From positions 1 through 19,030 of the forward strand of contig JAIVFU010000117.1 in assembly GCA_020829485.1 (NCBI GenBank): a stretch of 19,030 nucleotides of DNA, given 5' to 3'. The position numbers were made by a program, and so were the translations under genes. The DNA is from Nostoc sp. CHAB 5834. GTDB lineage: Bacteria > Cyanobacteriota > Cyanobacteriia > Cyanobacteriales > Nostocaceae. The notes under the pieces are model-generated. The model did no database searches. It saw only the letters and a program-made list of their open reading frames with translations, and was not told where the DNA came from. This document shows, in pieces, positions 1 to 6,399 of the stretch (positions within the stretch are counted from its first letter, which is position 1; each line of letters starts with the position of its first letter).

Positions 1-682
1 TTTGCTTGTTATTATCTGTATGTTGATTTTGACCTACGAATAAAACTGATTGCTCATGATTTTTTGTTATGTCTTCATTTAGTCTATCATTGATAGTTTG
101 ACTTTCTGTAGAATTAGTGTTTCCTTTCTCTAACCTCTTGTTTGACTTTATATAGAAGTTATCAATGTTCATAATTAAATCAAACATTATTAATATAATA
201 CTTGTCACAATCGACACTGCCTCAAAATGTAATAAGTATTTTGCCCCTACTATAAATCTTGATCGGTTAATATCTGCCCATGCCTTTCTTGGATCAAAAT
301 GAGCAAGTGCTACTATTGTGTCACATTGTTTTGTATTGTATTTATTGAATTTTTCGTTTAACTCGTTTCCCCTAAGGATAAGGTTTATTTCTTTGCCTTC
401 CTGAAATAATTTTGCTGAACAGAAATATGGTTGAGTATCTATATAAATTATCCCTAATAAACATAAAACAAAGACGATGCCAGGCAATATCCATCTAATT
501 TTACTGTCATATTTTAAAAAAAAAAGATGTACATAAAAAATAGTGTAAACTAATATAAATAGTTTCAATAATCCAAACATCAAAGCGTCATCTGGAATTT
601 GATAAGGTGGAGGATAGAAAAATGCTAATATTGATATAAAAAGAATGATAACGCCCAATATTTGATTAGATTTACCATTCAT
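1..682 (-). CDS. Multi-pass membrane protein, C-terminus outside the window
   Basis: An open frame of 227 codons runs from an ATG at 682-680 to the left edge without a stop, so the gene is incomplete here. The product is not recognised. It shows about four hydrophobic segments, at residues 8-23, 33-56, 63-81 and about 143-163, with a polar stretch of roughly 60 residues between the third and fourth and a long polar, Asn/Gln/Thr-rich tail after the fourth. The start lies one base after the TAA of the exported protein upstream (684-1382), so the two are almost certainly co-transcribed and probably co-translated. That pairing suggests an envelope complex, but no function can be assigned. The region is AT-rich, like the NACHT gene and unlike the MFS gene. 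Confidence 0.72.
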   Translation of the reverse strand, partial: MNGKSNQILGVIILFISILAFFYPPPYQIPDDALMFGLLKLFILVYTIFYVHLFFLKYDSKIRWILPGIVFVLCLLGIIYIDTQPYFCSAKLFQEGKEINLILRGNELNEKFNKYNTKQCDTIVALAHFDPRKAWADINRSRFIVGAKYLLHFEAVSIVTSIILIMFDLIMNIDNFYIKSNKRLEKGNTNSTESQTINDRLNEDITKNHEQSVLFVGQNQHTDNNKQ

Positions 683-683
683 T

Positions 684-1382
684 TTATTTCATGATTAAGT
701 CGAAGCTTTGAGGAGAAGGAGTCGAGCCAATTATATCTTCATAAATGTCTGAAATTTTATTGGGATTACTTGAATCTACGAACCAAAATTTGTAGAAACC
801 TGGAGCAATATATTGCACTGATTTTCCTGTATTATCAGATAAACGCCTAAACCGTTTTTTCTCTTTAGTAATTGGATCTTCATACCATATTTTGAAATGC
901 CAATTTGGTTTTCCACTTTTGTAAGTTGTTACTTCTACTAATATATCTTTCAATGGATTATTTAGATTTTGTCTTGCACTAAATAGTTTAGAATTTATAT
1001 CTCTTTTAGTATTAAAAGCGCCTTCTAAAATTTCTAAATTAGACAATTTATTTGGCTTCGATTCGTTCAGTGTTTCAATAAAGTTAGCGTCAGCAATAAT
1101 TTGATTTTTATACTCTTGACTTGAATGGTCACCTGCAATCTTTAAAATTGAATAAAGTTCTTTAGCATCTTCAGTTGTTTCAGAAATATAACTTCTGAAA
1201 AGCTTACTATTACTATCACCTAGTTTTTCAAAAAGATTTATAGAAGTATTTTCTAATTTATTTAGCCCTGATATTAACCTATCAAATTCTCTATTTAAGT
1301 CATAGTTTTTTTGTGTCGCACCTAAATCAAGTGTAACAAAAGTAATACTTAAAAAGAAACGTAAAAGATATAAGTATTGCAT
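684..1382 (-). CDS. Exported protein of unknown function
   Basis: The 232-residue product begins with a hydrophobic stretch (about residues 4-18) followed by small residues near 20-23, consistent with a Sec signal peptide or an N-terminal anchor. Residues 25-140 are charged and probably helical, with many Asn, Lys and Glu. Residues 150-210 look like a beta-rich C-terminal domain with several aromatics (KPNWHFKIWYEDP, then GFYKFWFVDSS). I do not recognise the family. Its stop is one base from the start of the membrane protein at 682, indicating a two-gene operon that is transcribed leftward, with any promoter in the 287-bp gap before the resolvase gene. The inference is a periplasmic or outer-surface partner of that membrane protein. 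Confidence 0.7.
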   Translation of the reverse strand: MQYLYLLRFFLSITFVTLDLGATQKNYDLNREFDRLISGLNKLENTSINLFEKLGDSNSKLFRSYISETTEDAKELYSILKIAGDHSSQEYKNQIIADANFIETLNESKPNKLSNLEILEGAFNTKRDINSKLFSARQNLNNPLKDILVEVTTYKSGKPNWHFKIWYEDPITKEKKRFRRLSDNTGKSVQYIAPGFYKFWFVDSSNPNKISDIYEDIIGSTPSPQSFDLIMK

Positions 1383-1669
1383 ATTTATTAACTTTTATTC
1401 ACTCTCTCTGAAAAAGAAAGCGCATTTTTAAATGGATTTTGATTAACATTGTAAAGAATTCACTAATGTTATAATAAGACTTACAATCTGATTTAGTTCA
1501 GCATTAAAATTCTGACATCAGATTATTATCTATGTTATTTTCAGTCTTAATAGTTTAGAAGTTTGTTCCCTAAGATACAAAAATATTTACTAATTTTATC
1601 CATCTGAAATCAATAATGTTCAGCTATTTTATTTATCTTAGAAACCTTACTTTTCGACTTGCTTGCATA
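1383..1669. other. AT-rich intergenic spacer, probable promoter region
   Basis: This stretch separates the resolvase 3' end from the start of the exported-protein gene. It is AT-rich and must hold the promoter for the leftward operon. A possible Bacteroidota -7 box of the TAnnTTTG type reads on the minus strand at 1585-1578, but it lies far from the start codon and the spacing to a -33 TTG is not convincing. I see no gene and no clear terminator. Confidence 0.35.
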
Positions 1670-2338
1670 CTATGAAGCCTTATGACCACATTCTTTGAAG
1701 GAGCCTGTAAATTGCTTTTCATTGAATTGCTTGTTACGTCTTGTCTGGAGATGAGTTTGGTTCAACTTGTCAGCAATTTGAGCATAGGTCATACATTTAT
1801 TTCGATAAAGTGTTGCTAACTCAGCAGCTTGGACGTTAGCCTTATGAGTTAGTGCATTCCTTACTCTAAAAGCTTTTCCCTTTTGAATAACTATTAAGGT
1901 CAAATTTTCTGGTCTTCCTAGTTTAAATCCTTGTGCTTTCTTTTGTGCCAGGGCTGCGCGAGTATGTTCGGAAGTCCGCTCTGCCTCATATTGGGCAAAG
2001 GTCACCATCATACCCACCGTCAGCGTATTAGCATCAGGTAAATCACAGGCAACAAAATCAACGCCTGAATCACCTAAAGTCATCACAAAAGCCACATTGA
2101 GGCTATGCCGGTCGAGCTTTGCAATCAGCAATTTTGCTGCCTGTTGCTGGCAATCTCGGATGGCTTCCTGAAGCTTTGGCCGCTCACTTTTCCGACCGGA
2201 TTCTATTTCGGTAAACTCAGCTACAATCTTATCTGCTTCACGCAAATACTGGGTTACGATAGTTTGCTCATCGCCTAGACCTAACCCGGAACGACCCTGC
2301 CCCTTGTTTGACACCCGATAATAGCATATATATTTCAT
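1670..2338 (-). CDS. Serine recombinase (resolvase/invertase family), atypical active site
   Basis: The 222-residue protein has the N-terminal serine resolvase catalytic domain followed by a C-terminal helix-turn-helix region. The family cuts DNA through a serine nucleophile for resolution, inversion or integration. Visible motifs are YYRVS (Arg8, Ser10), ESGRKSERP (Arg53, matching Arg45 of gamma-delta resolvase) and KLDRHSL (Asp76, Arg77). In the usual KLDRLSR motif the last Arg (Arg71 in gamma-delta) contacts the scissile phosphate; here it is Leu80 and the middle Leu is His78. Each change needs one base, so the copy may be inactive or altered. The motif AQYEAERTSEHT fits the conserved Glu-Arg region on the long helix. 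The C-terminus (TYAQIADKLN, then RRNKQF) fits the DNA-binding part but ends in an unusual sequence. A candidate binding site lies upstream at 2501-2538. Confidence 0.88.
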   Translation of the reverse strand: MKYICYYRVSNKGQGRSGLGLGDEQTIVTQYLREADKIVAEFTEIESGRKSERPKLQEAIRDCQQQAAKLLIAKLDRHSLNVAFVMTLGDSGVDFVACDLPDANTLTVGMMVTFAQYEAERTSEHTRAALAQKKAQGFKLGRPENLTLIVIQKGKAFRVRNALTHKANVQAAELATLYRNKCMTYAQIADKLNQTHLQTRRNKQFNEKQFTGSFKECGHKAS

Positions 2339-2415
2339 GCAAATGATAATTTTTTGGTGTTTTTATCTAACGTAGGTATTTTATGGTATTTCCAAACGAC
2401 CGTCCGTAAAGCGCC

Positions 2416-2459
2416 GTAATAGTCTTCACTCTCTTTAGTAATAGTCTTCACTCTCTTTA
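2416..2459. repeat. Two perfect 22-bp tandem direct repeats
   Basis: Positions 2416-2437 and 2438-2459 are identical 22-mers (start GTAATAGTCTTC, end TCTCTTTA). A third, degenerate unit may start at 2460 (TGAGTAGCT). The 22-bp period equals the spacing of the larger iteron array at 14431-14606, and the TAATAGTC core resembles its TAGTAGTC core. They lie in the leader of the resolvase gene. Confidence 0.85.
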
Positions 2460-2500
2460 TGAGTAGCTAAAAACCCATTGTTCAGTAATTTATTCTAGAT

Positions 2501-2538
2501 TGACACGATTTGGGAACACACATTTCTAATTCGTGTCA
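2501..2538. promoter_or_regulatory. Inverted repeat upstream of the resolvase gene
   Basis: TGACACGA (2501-2508) and TCGTGTCA (2531-2538) form perfect 8-bp arms around 22 bases. The right arm lies inside the 32-bp element at 2527-2558. The position about 160 bp upstream of the resolvase start suits a resolution or operator site, but this is inference. Confidence 0.5.
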
Positions 2539-2558
2539 TACCACCAAAAACACTAAAT
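2527..2558 (+). repeat. 32-bp conserved element, left copy
   Basis: This element begins TAATTCGTGTCATACCACCA and continues with AAACAC and AAAT blocks. The reverse complement of 14737-14768 matches it at 30 of 32 positions, so the two copies form an inverted pair about 12.2 kb apart. Neither copy is inside a gene. Possible roles are a recombination site, a transfer or replication site, or a shared promoter block. Confidence 0.85.
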
Positions 2559-2660
2559 TATCCCAAAACTACCGCGTATCACCAGTTTGCCAATAGCTAA
2601 CCCAACGGCAAACGGTCGGTCAACAGCGTGACTAAACTTGAACAAAATGTAGAGCCGCAC

Positions 2661-3194
2661 TCACGACGAGCGGGGACGTTTCAATTTGGCGAACAACTTT
2701 TCTTTGGTGGCCTCAGCGGCTTGTGCTTTTTGCTGTCGTTGCTGCTCTCGCTGTTGGTGGGCTTGTCGCATCCGATTACTCAACTCCACGTCAACCCTTC
2801 GCTGGGCATCGATATAACTGATGATGTAATCAAGAACCTGGTCGGATTGCGAGGAACTGGTGAGTTTCTCTAACAGTCCCTTGATTTCATGCAGCGTGCT
2901 CATGATCTCGGCGTGAGCCGGCCGATCGTTGGCCAGGTAGTTCAGCCCAGCCGCGACACCAGCCCCGACCGTCAACGTGGCGATATTTTGCGCTGACAAG
3001 GGTAGCGTTTGTCCATCCACCTCACTCGTTAGGGGGAGCTGAGAAGTTTTGGTGGATTTAGTCGTTTTGCGGGCCTGACAAGCCATTGTATTGCAACTGC
3101 TCGAACAGTAGAGACGGCGCTTATCTTTGGCTTGAAACATGGTTCGACAGTGCTGACAAAGCCGATCAGTGGTCGAAACGGGGCGATACGCCAT
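2661..3194 (-). CDS. Small zinc-finger-like protein with a charged helical tail
   Basis: The 177-residue product has a probable zinc-binding knuckle at the N-terminus: Cys13-x2-Cys16 and Cys30-x3-Cys34 (LCQHC, then LYCSSSC). Then follow a Ser/Thr/Lys-rich linker, a short hydrophobic Gly/Ala segment near residues 72-88 and a long, probably coiled-coil C-terminus rich in Gln, Arg, Lys and Glu (about 95-175). I do not recognise the family by name. The pattern suggests a nucleic-acid-binding or multimerising accessory protein, as plasmids often carry near their origin. Start: the ATG at 3194 is 24 bp from a strong palindrome (3219-3254) that could be its operator, and the repeat arrays at 3.5 kb lie just upstream. 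An opposite-strand frame across 2628-2873 is a shadow. Confidence 0.7.
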   Translation of the reverse strand: MAYRPVSTTDRLCQHCRTMFQAKDKRRLYCSSSCNTMACQARKTTKSTKTSQLPLTSEVDGQTLPLSAQNIATLTVGAGVAAGLNYLANDRPAHAEIMSTLHEIKGLLEKLTSSSQSDQVLDYIISYIDAQRRVDVELSNRMRQAHQQREQQRQQKAQAAEATKEKLFAKLKRPRSS

Positions 3195-3218
3195 AGATAT
3201 TTAGGTGATAAAGTAGGT

Positions 3219-3254
3219 ATTTTCGGTTAATATTAATTAAAATTAACCGAAAAT
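3219..3254. promoter_or_regulatory. 13-bp perfect inverted repeat before the zinc-finger gene
   Basis: ATTTTCGGTTAAT (3219-3231) and ATTAACCGAAAAT (3242-3254) are exact reverse complements around a 10-bp AT-only centre. It sits 25-60 bp upstream of the start codon at 3194, where a repressor or autoregulatory protein would bind. It is not followed by a T-run typical of a terminator, so an operator is the better reading. Confidence 0.7.
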
Positions 3255-3497
3255 TTGCATGATGCATGAGTTGGCAGTGATTAGTAAGTCATTATTTGGT
3301 GATTTTACCTGGTTGACTGCCGATTTTCTCTAACTCACCAATGGTGTATCGGGCAAGATCACCGAGTAATTGCGGGTCGTTAAATCATTCTTCCCAGCCA
3401 CATTCCGCTTTTTTGGTCGTTCTACCCCTCTCCTGTTATCGATCGACATGAAGATTGACCAGGTCGTCTATTCATGAATTCACTAGCTCCCTGTCCG
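3255..3497. other. Gene-free spacer
   Basis: No supportable gene lies between the palindrome and the 11-bp tandem array. The only structure noted is a short self-complementary stretch (GCATGATGCATGAG, from 3257). Confidence 0.4.
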
Positions 3498-3672
3498 TGT
3501 TTACAGCCTGTTTACGCTGTTTGTGCAAGTGTTTACAAGGTGTTTGCAGGGTGTTTGCAGGGTGTTTGCAGGGTGTTTGCAGGGTGTTTGCAGGGTGTTT
3601 ACAAGGTGTTTGCAGGGTGTTTGCAGGGTGTTTGCAGGGTGTTTGCAGGGTGTTTACAGGGTGTTTGCAGCC
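3498..3672 (+). repeat. 11-bp tandem repeat array, origin-like
   Basis: From 3530 to 3672 there are 13 contiguous 11-bp units, mostly TGTTTGCAGGG, with variants TGTTTACAAGG (3530, 3596) and TGTTTACAGGG (3651). Two or three degenerate units extend it left to 3498 (TGTTTACAGCC, TGTTTACGCTG). Because 11 is not a multiple of 3, all three frames give the same peptide (VFAGCLQGVCR type); overlapping open frames here arise from the repeat and are not taken as genes. The period is close to one DNA turn, so a protein bound to each unit would sit on one face. An origin, a partition site or a replication control site is inferred. Confidence 0.9.
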
Positions 3673-3712
3673 TTAGGCCTGACAAATAAGACTTGATAAG
3701 CGGCTTTATTCG

Positions 3713-3767
3713 TGGATTTACAGTGCATTTACGATTACTAAGAATGTAATTACAGCAGATTTACGAT
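3713..3767 (+). repeat. Pair of 23-bp imperfect direct repeats with TTTAC motifs
   Basis: The block at 3713-3735 recurs at 3745-3767 with a 32-bp offset. Both hold TTACAG followed by ATTTACGAT. The TTTAC core also occurs in variant units of the 11-bp array just upstream, so the two may belong to one origin-like region. Confidence 0.65.
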
Positions 3768-3776
3768 CCTCAGAAG

Positions 3777-3797
3777 TGTGAATACCGTGTATTCACA
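3777..3797. promoter_or_regulatory. 9-bp perfect inverted repeat
   Basis: TGTGAATAC (3777-3785) and GTATTCACA (3789-3797) are exact reverse complements around a 3-base centre, an operator-like dyad. It lies at the right end of the TTTAC repeat region and 207 bp before the MFS start. Whether it serves that gene or the repeats is unclear. The remaining spacer at 3798-4003 shows no gene. Confidence 0.6.
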
Positions 3798-4003
3798 GCG
3801 AAATTACTCGGCTTTACCCCATAGGCGGATGCTGGTTGGGATGCCCCTTCCAAGCCACTCAGGTGCTGTGGCAGATTTGGCGACAAGCATCGGTCAAGGT
3901 CTAAACTTTGGTCAGGCCGGTAGAGAGCCAAGAAAGGGAGAATACTAGTTACTTTCTTTGAATCCCATAGTAATTTAAACGGCAACAGTTACCCCATGGC
4001 TAA

Positions 4004-5284
4004 ATGCTTACCCTCGCTCATAGTCAACGCCTTCGATACGGCACGTTCTTCTATCTCTACCTCATGCAGGGCGTTCCTTCGGGATTGGCCCTAACGGCCC
4101 TAACAAATTACTTAATAGTCCAGGGAATCGATGCCCAGCGCCTGGCCACTTTCGGTTCCATAGTCGGTTTGCCCTGGGGTATCAAATTTGTCTGGGGACC
4201 CCTCATTGACCGCTTCCAGGGATCAGCCATGGGGCGGCGACGGCCCTGGGTACTGGGGGCCCAGGTGATGGCTTTGCTGGCTTCGCTGGGCTTACTCCTG
4301 CCCGCTGACCCGGTTCTCGACATCGATCAACTCATGTGGTGCTTTGCCCTGCACGGGGTCTTCGCCTCCTTACAGGATGTGAGCGTGGATGCCCTGGTCA
4401 TTACGATCGTTCCCGCCCCTGAACGAGGACGCATTAACGCCCTCATGAAGGCAGGTATGATCACGGGACAGGCCTTAGGGGCGGCCGGGTTAGCACTAGT
4501 AATTCATTCCCACGGATTTCGGGCCGCCGCCCTGACTCAATCGATCTTGCTCCTAACCCTAACCAGCCTGACTTTTTTCATTCGCGAACACGCTGACGAT
4601 GCGTGGCTCTCCTTTCGGCAGCCCCCCAGGCAATCGGGTCAGGCACCGTTGAGCTCGGTGCGTACGTTGCTCGGTGAATTAATTCGAGCCTTAGCTGAAC
4701 GGCGTAGTCTGGTGCTGTTTGGCGCGGTAGCCGTGGTGTTCGTTGGGGAACGGCTGTTTCAGCGGGTGTACGGATTGCACCTGATTCGGCAAGCCGGCTG
4801 GAGTGATACGGCCGTATCGGTACTGAGCGGCACCTATGGTACCCTGGCCGCTTTGGTGCTGGCCCTGGTGGGTGGCTGGTTGTCGGACCGCGTTGGCTCG
4901 CACCGACTGCTGGGCGGTATGGTCCTGGCGATGGCGGGCTTACATGTGGGCTTTTCGCTGGGGTACGGCTGGTGGGCTGATCCTGCGGTAGCCACGAGCG
5001 GGCTGGTAGTACGTCAAACGTTGGAGCCTCTCTTCAGCATCGCCGCCCTGCCGGTGCTGATGAACTTGTGCCGCCCCCGGGTAGCGGGGGCACAGTTTGC
5101 CTTCTACATGGCGCTCAGTAATCAGGCTGATGTCGCTGGCATTTATTTATCGGGACTTCTCTACAACCAGTACCCAAGCTGGGTGATCGGCTTGGGGTGC
5201 GGGCTAGCAATGCTTGTTGCGTGGTTGTCACTTGCTCTCATCAAGGGTTCCTCTGTGGGTAAGCCGCCCGCTATCAAAACCTGA
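4004..5284 (+). CDS. MFS transporter, AmpG-like (PAT) permease
   Basis: The 426-residue protein has about 12 hydrophobic helices. It resembles the AmpG / acetyl-CoA transporter group of the major facilitator superfamily: an early FYLYLMQGVPSGL segment, then LPWGIKFVWGPLIDRF (the helix 2-3 region with the MFS aspartate) followed by GRRRPWVL, and LQDVSVDALVI in helix 4. AmpG itself imports muropeptides for cell-wall recycling; the substrate here cannot be read from sequence and other PAT members move different solutes. It sits alone on the plus strand, convergent with the IS630 to its right. It is visibly richer in G+C than the genes around it, so it probably has a separate origin. Start: the ATG at 4004 gives the natural N-terminus; another ATG at 3996 is in a different frame. 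The frame is intact. An opposite-strand frame over 4691-4903 is a shadow. Confidence 0.88.
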   Translation: MLTLAHSQRLRYGTFFYLYLMQGVPSGLALTALTNYLIVQGIDAQRLATFGSIVGLPWGIKFVWGPLIDRFQGSAMGRRRPWVLGAQVMALLASLGLLLPADPVLDIDQLMWCFALHGVFASLQDVSVDALVITIVPAPERGRINALMKAGMITGQALGAAGLALVIHSHGFRAAALTQSILLLTLTSLTFFIREHADDAWLSFRQPPRQSGQAPLSSVRTLLGELIRALAERRSLVLFGAVAVVFVGERLFQRVYGLHLIRQAGWSDTAVSVLSGTYGTLAALVLALVGGWLSDRVGSHRLLGGMVLAMAGLHVGFSLGYGWWADPAVATSGLVVRQTLEPLFSIAALPVLMNLCRPRVAGAQFAFYMALSNQADVAGIYLSGLLYNQYPSWVIGLGCGLAMLVAWLSLALIKGSSVGKPPAIKT

Positions 5285-5588
5285 TCCTGACTAAGGGCTA
5301 ACTCCGTGAGCATAGCCGTTCAATCAGCGAAGCGGTTTCGTGAACACTTACTTTTTAAGAGCTGTCTAACACGATCCGAGGCATACGACGTCGAAAATAC
5401 CTCCTGAACAGCCCGTTTCACCAATGGTATTTTGCCTGGGTTAAACTAGCTACCGTCTACTGACCCCCGAGTAAAATCGGTATACCTGACATCTTGTACA
5501 ACCAATCCCGTGGGCACTCTATACGACTAGCTAGTGGGTTGAACGACGGGCAATTACAACCACTCATCTCCGATTATTAAGGTGTTCA
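5285..5588. other. Spacer between the MFS gene and IS630 remnants
   Basis: About 300 bp with no supportable gene. The stretch at 5355-5373 (TTTTAAGAGCTGTCTAACA) looks like an IS terminus but I cannot tie it to an element. No clear terminator for the MFS gene was seen. Confidence 0.35.
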
Positions 5589-5654
5589 CTAGTTGACCCG
5601 TCCTGGAAAGTGTTGACACAGTGTCTCGTAATCTGCCTGCTTGTAAATAGCCAT
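5589..5654 (-). pseudogene. N-terminal scrap of a second IS630 transposase
   Basis: The minus-strand frame starting at 5654 reads MAIYKQADYETL, matching the start of the neighbouring IS630 transposase (MATYKQSDYEAL) at 9 of 12 residues, then ends after 21 codons. The 20 bases before its ATG (5655-5674) also resemble the leader of the complete copy, including TGCTTTT, but its own terminal repeat is missing because the left end of the complete element starts at 5677. So one IS630 lies immediately beside, or inserted in, the head of a related one. The TTGACCCGT at 5594-5602 matches the first nine bases of the orphan IS630 end at 16895 and may be what is left of its far end. Confidence 0.65.
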
Positions 5655-5834
5655 AAAAGCAAAGACACAAACATTATTGATCTGTGCATTAGTCTGTAAT
5701 GAAGGCGATTTCCTTTTGTTGAAGAAGGCCTGTACTAGCTTTGGATTGCTTTCCAGACATTTGACTTGGTCAAGAACCGCCACGGTTAGGTCTTCCAGAT
5801 TTGTGAATATTTGGTTCTTTAAACTACGTTTCAA

Positions 5835-5850
5835 CCGCTTCGGCGGTCCG
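5835..5850 (+). repeat. Hairpin insert module 1 (in IS630)
   Basis: CCGC-TTCG-GCGG-TCCG: stem, 4-nt loop, complementary stem and tail. It separates the codons of VWSH from LKRSLKN on the minus strand. A 13-bp tandem duplication (5845-5857 and 5858-5870) overlaps its tail, so the total excess is 29 nt. Confidence 0.75.
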
Positions 5851-5870
5851 ATGACTCGGTCCGATGACTC
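5845..5870. repeat. 13-bp tandem duplication in IS630
   Basis: GGTCCGATGACTC occurs twice in a row (5845-5857, 5858-5870). The unit joins the tail of hairpin module 1 to host transposase sequence, so the duplication came after the module arrived, or a second truncated module inserted with a short target duplication. Confidence 0.9.
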
Positions 5871-6128
5871 CAGACCAACTCGACCGGGTTGAGTTGAGGG
5901 CTGTAAGCCGGTAAACGCTCCAAATGAATCCGGCCCGGACGCTCTTTCAAAAAGGATTTTACCACTTCACTACGGTGGATAGCTGCCCCATCCCAGATTA
6001 GAAGCATATCCCGTTTCCGGTAGCGCCCACACAGCTTGGCAAAAAACCACACGATGTCCTCACTAGAAAAGGCCTGATCTTGACCCGCTAAATAGATCCG
6101 ACCGTTTGGTGCAATAGCGGAAATCAGG

Positions 6129-6144
6129 CCGCTGCGGCGGGTCG
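6129..6144 (+). repeat. Hairpin insert module 2 (in IS630)
   Basis: CCGC-TGCG-GCGG-GTCG. Removing these 16 nt joins the minus-strand codons into AHLSLISAIAPNG, restoring the frame between the first and second catalytic Asp. Confidence 0.75.
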
Positions 6145-6282
6145 CTTAGATGAGCGCGTCCTGCTTTCTCAACGAGTACCGGGGTCTGTCCACAAGGTGC
6201 CCACGTATGCGCTAGTAAAGGCAGCAAATAACACGCCGACTCATCCACATATAATATAACCCGATTTTCATCCTTGGCTTTT

Positions 6283-6298
6283 ACGCTTCGGCGTTCCG
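6283..6298 (+). repeat. Hairpin insert module 3 (in IS630)
   Basis: ACGC-TTCG-GCGT-TCCG, nearly the same as module 1. The frame here needs 17 nt removed (6283-6299) rather than 16, or a one-base change in the adjoining A-run; either gives a Lys-rich join just before KDENRVILYVDES. Confidence 0.7.
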
Positions 6299-6383
6299 AT
6301 TGAGTTCAGGTAAACGCTCTTCCCGCCATTGAGCCACGGCTTGAGGGTCTTGGCGACTGGCTTTCCGCTGTGGTTTCTGTCGG

Positions 6384-6399
6384 TCGCTCCGGCGCCCCG
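6384..6399 (+). repeat. Hairpin insert module 4 (in IS630)
   Basis: TCGC-TCCG-GCGC-CCCG. The inner stem has three pairs (CGC/GCG); the next position is a mismatch, then two more pairs form with flanking GG/CC. Removing 16 nt joins the codons into KKVGWTRQKPQRKAS. Confidence 0.65.

Noticed and set aside
2401..2412. CGTCCGTAAAGC shared with 16809-16820
   Set aside because: Twelve-base matches are expected by chance at this window size and nothing around them aligns.
3455..3689. Two overlapping plus-strand open frames giving a Cys/Val/Phe-rich repeating peptide
   Set aside because: The 11-bp repeat period makes all frames open with the same peptide; there is no start context or domain, so the DNA repeat explains it.
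5312..5336. Possible sixth hairpin module (GCGAAGCGGTTTCG) downstream of the MFS gene
   Set aside because: The stem does not pair around an NNCG loop and there is no interrupted frame to define an insert.
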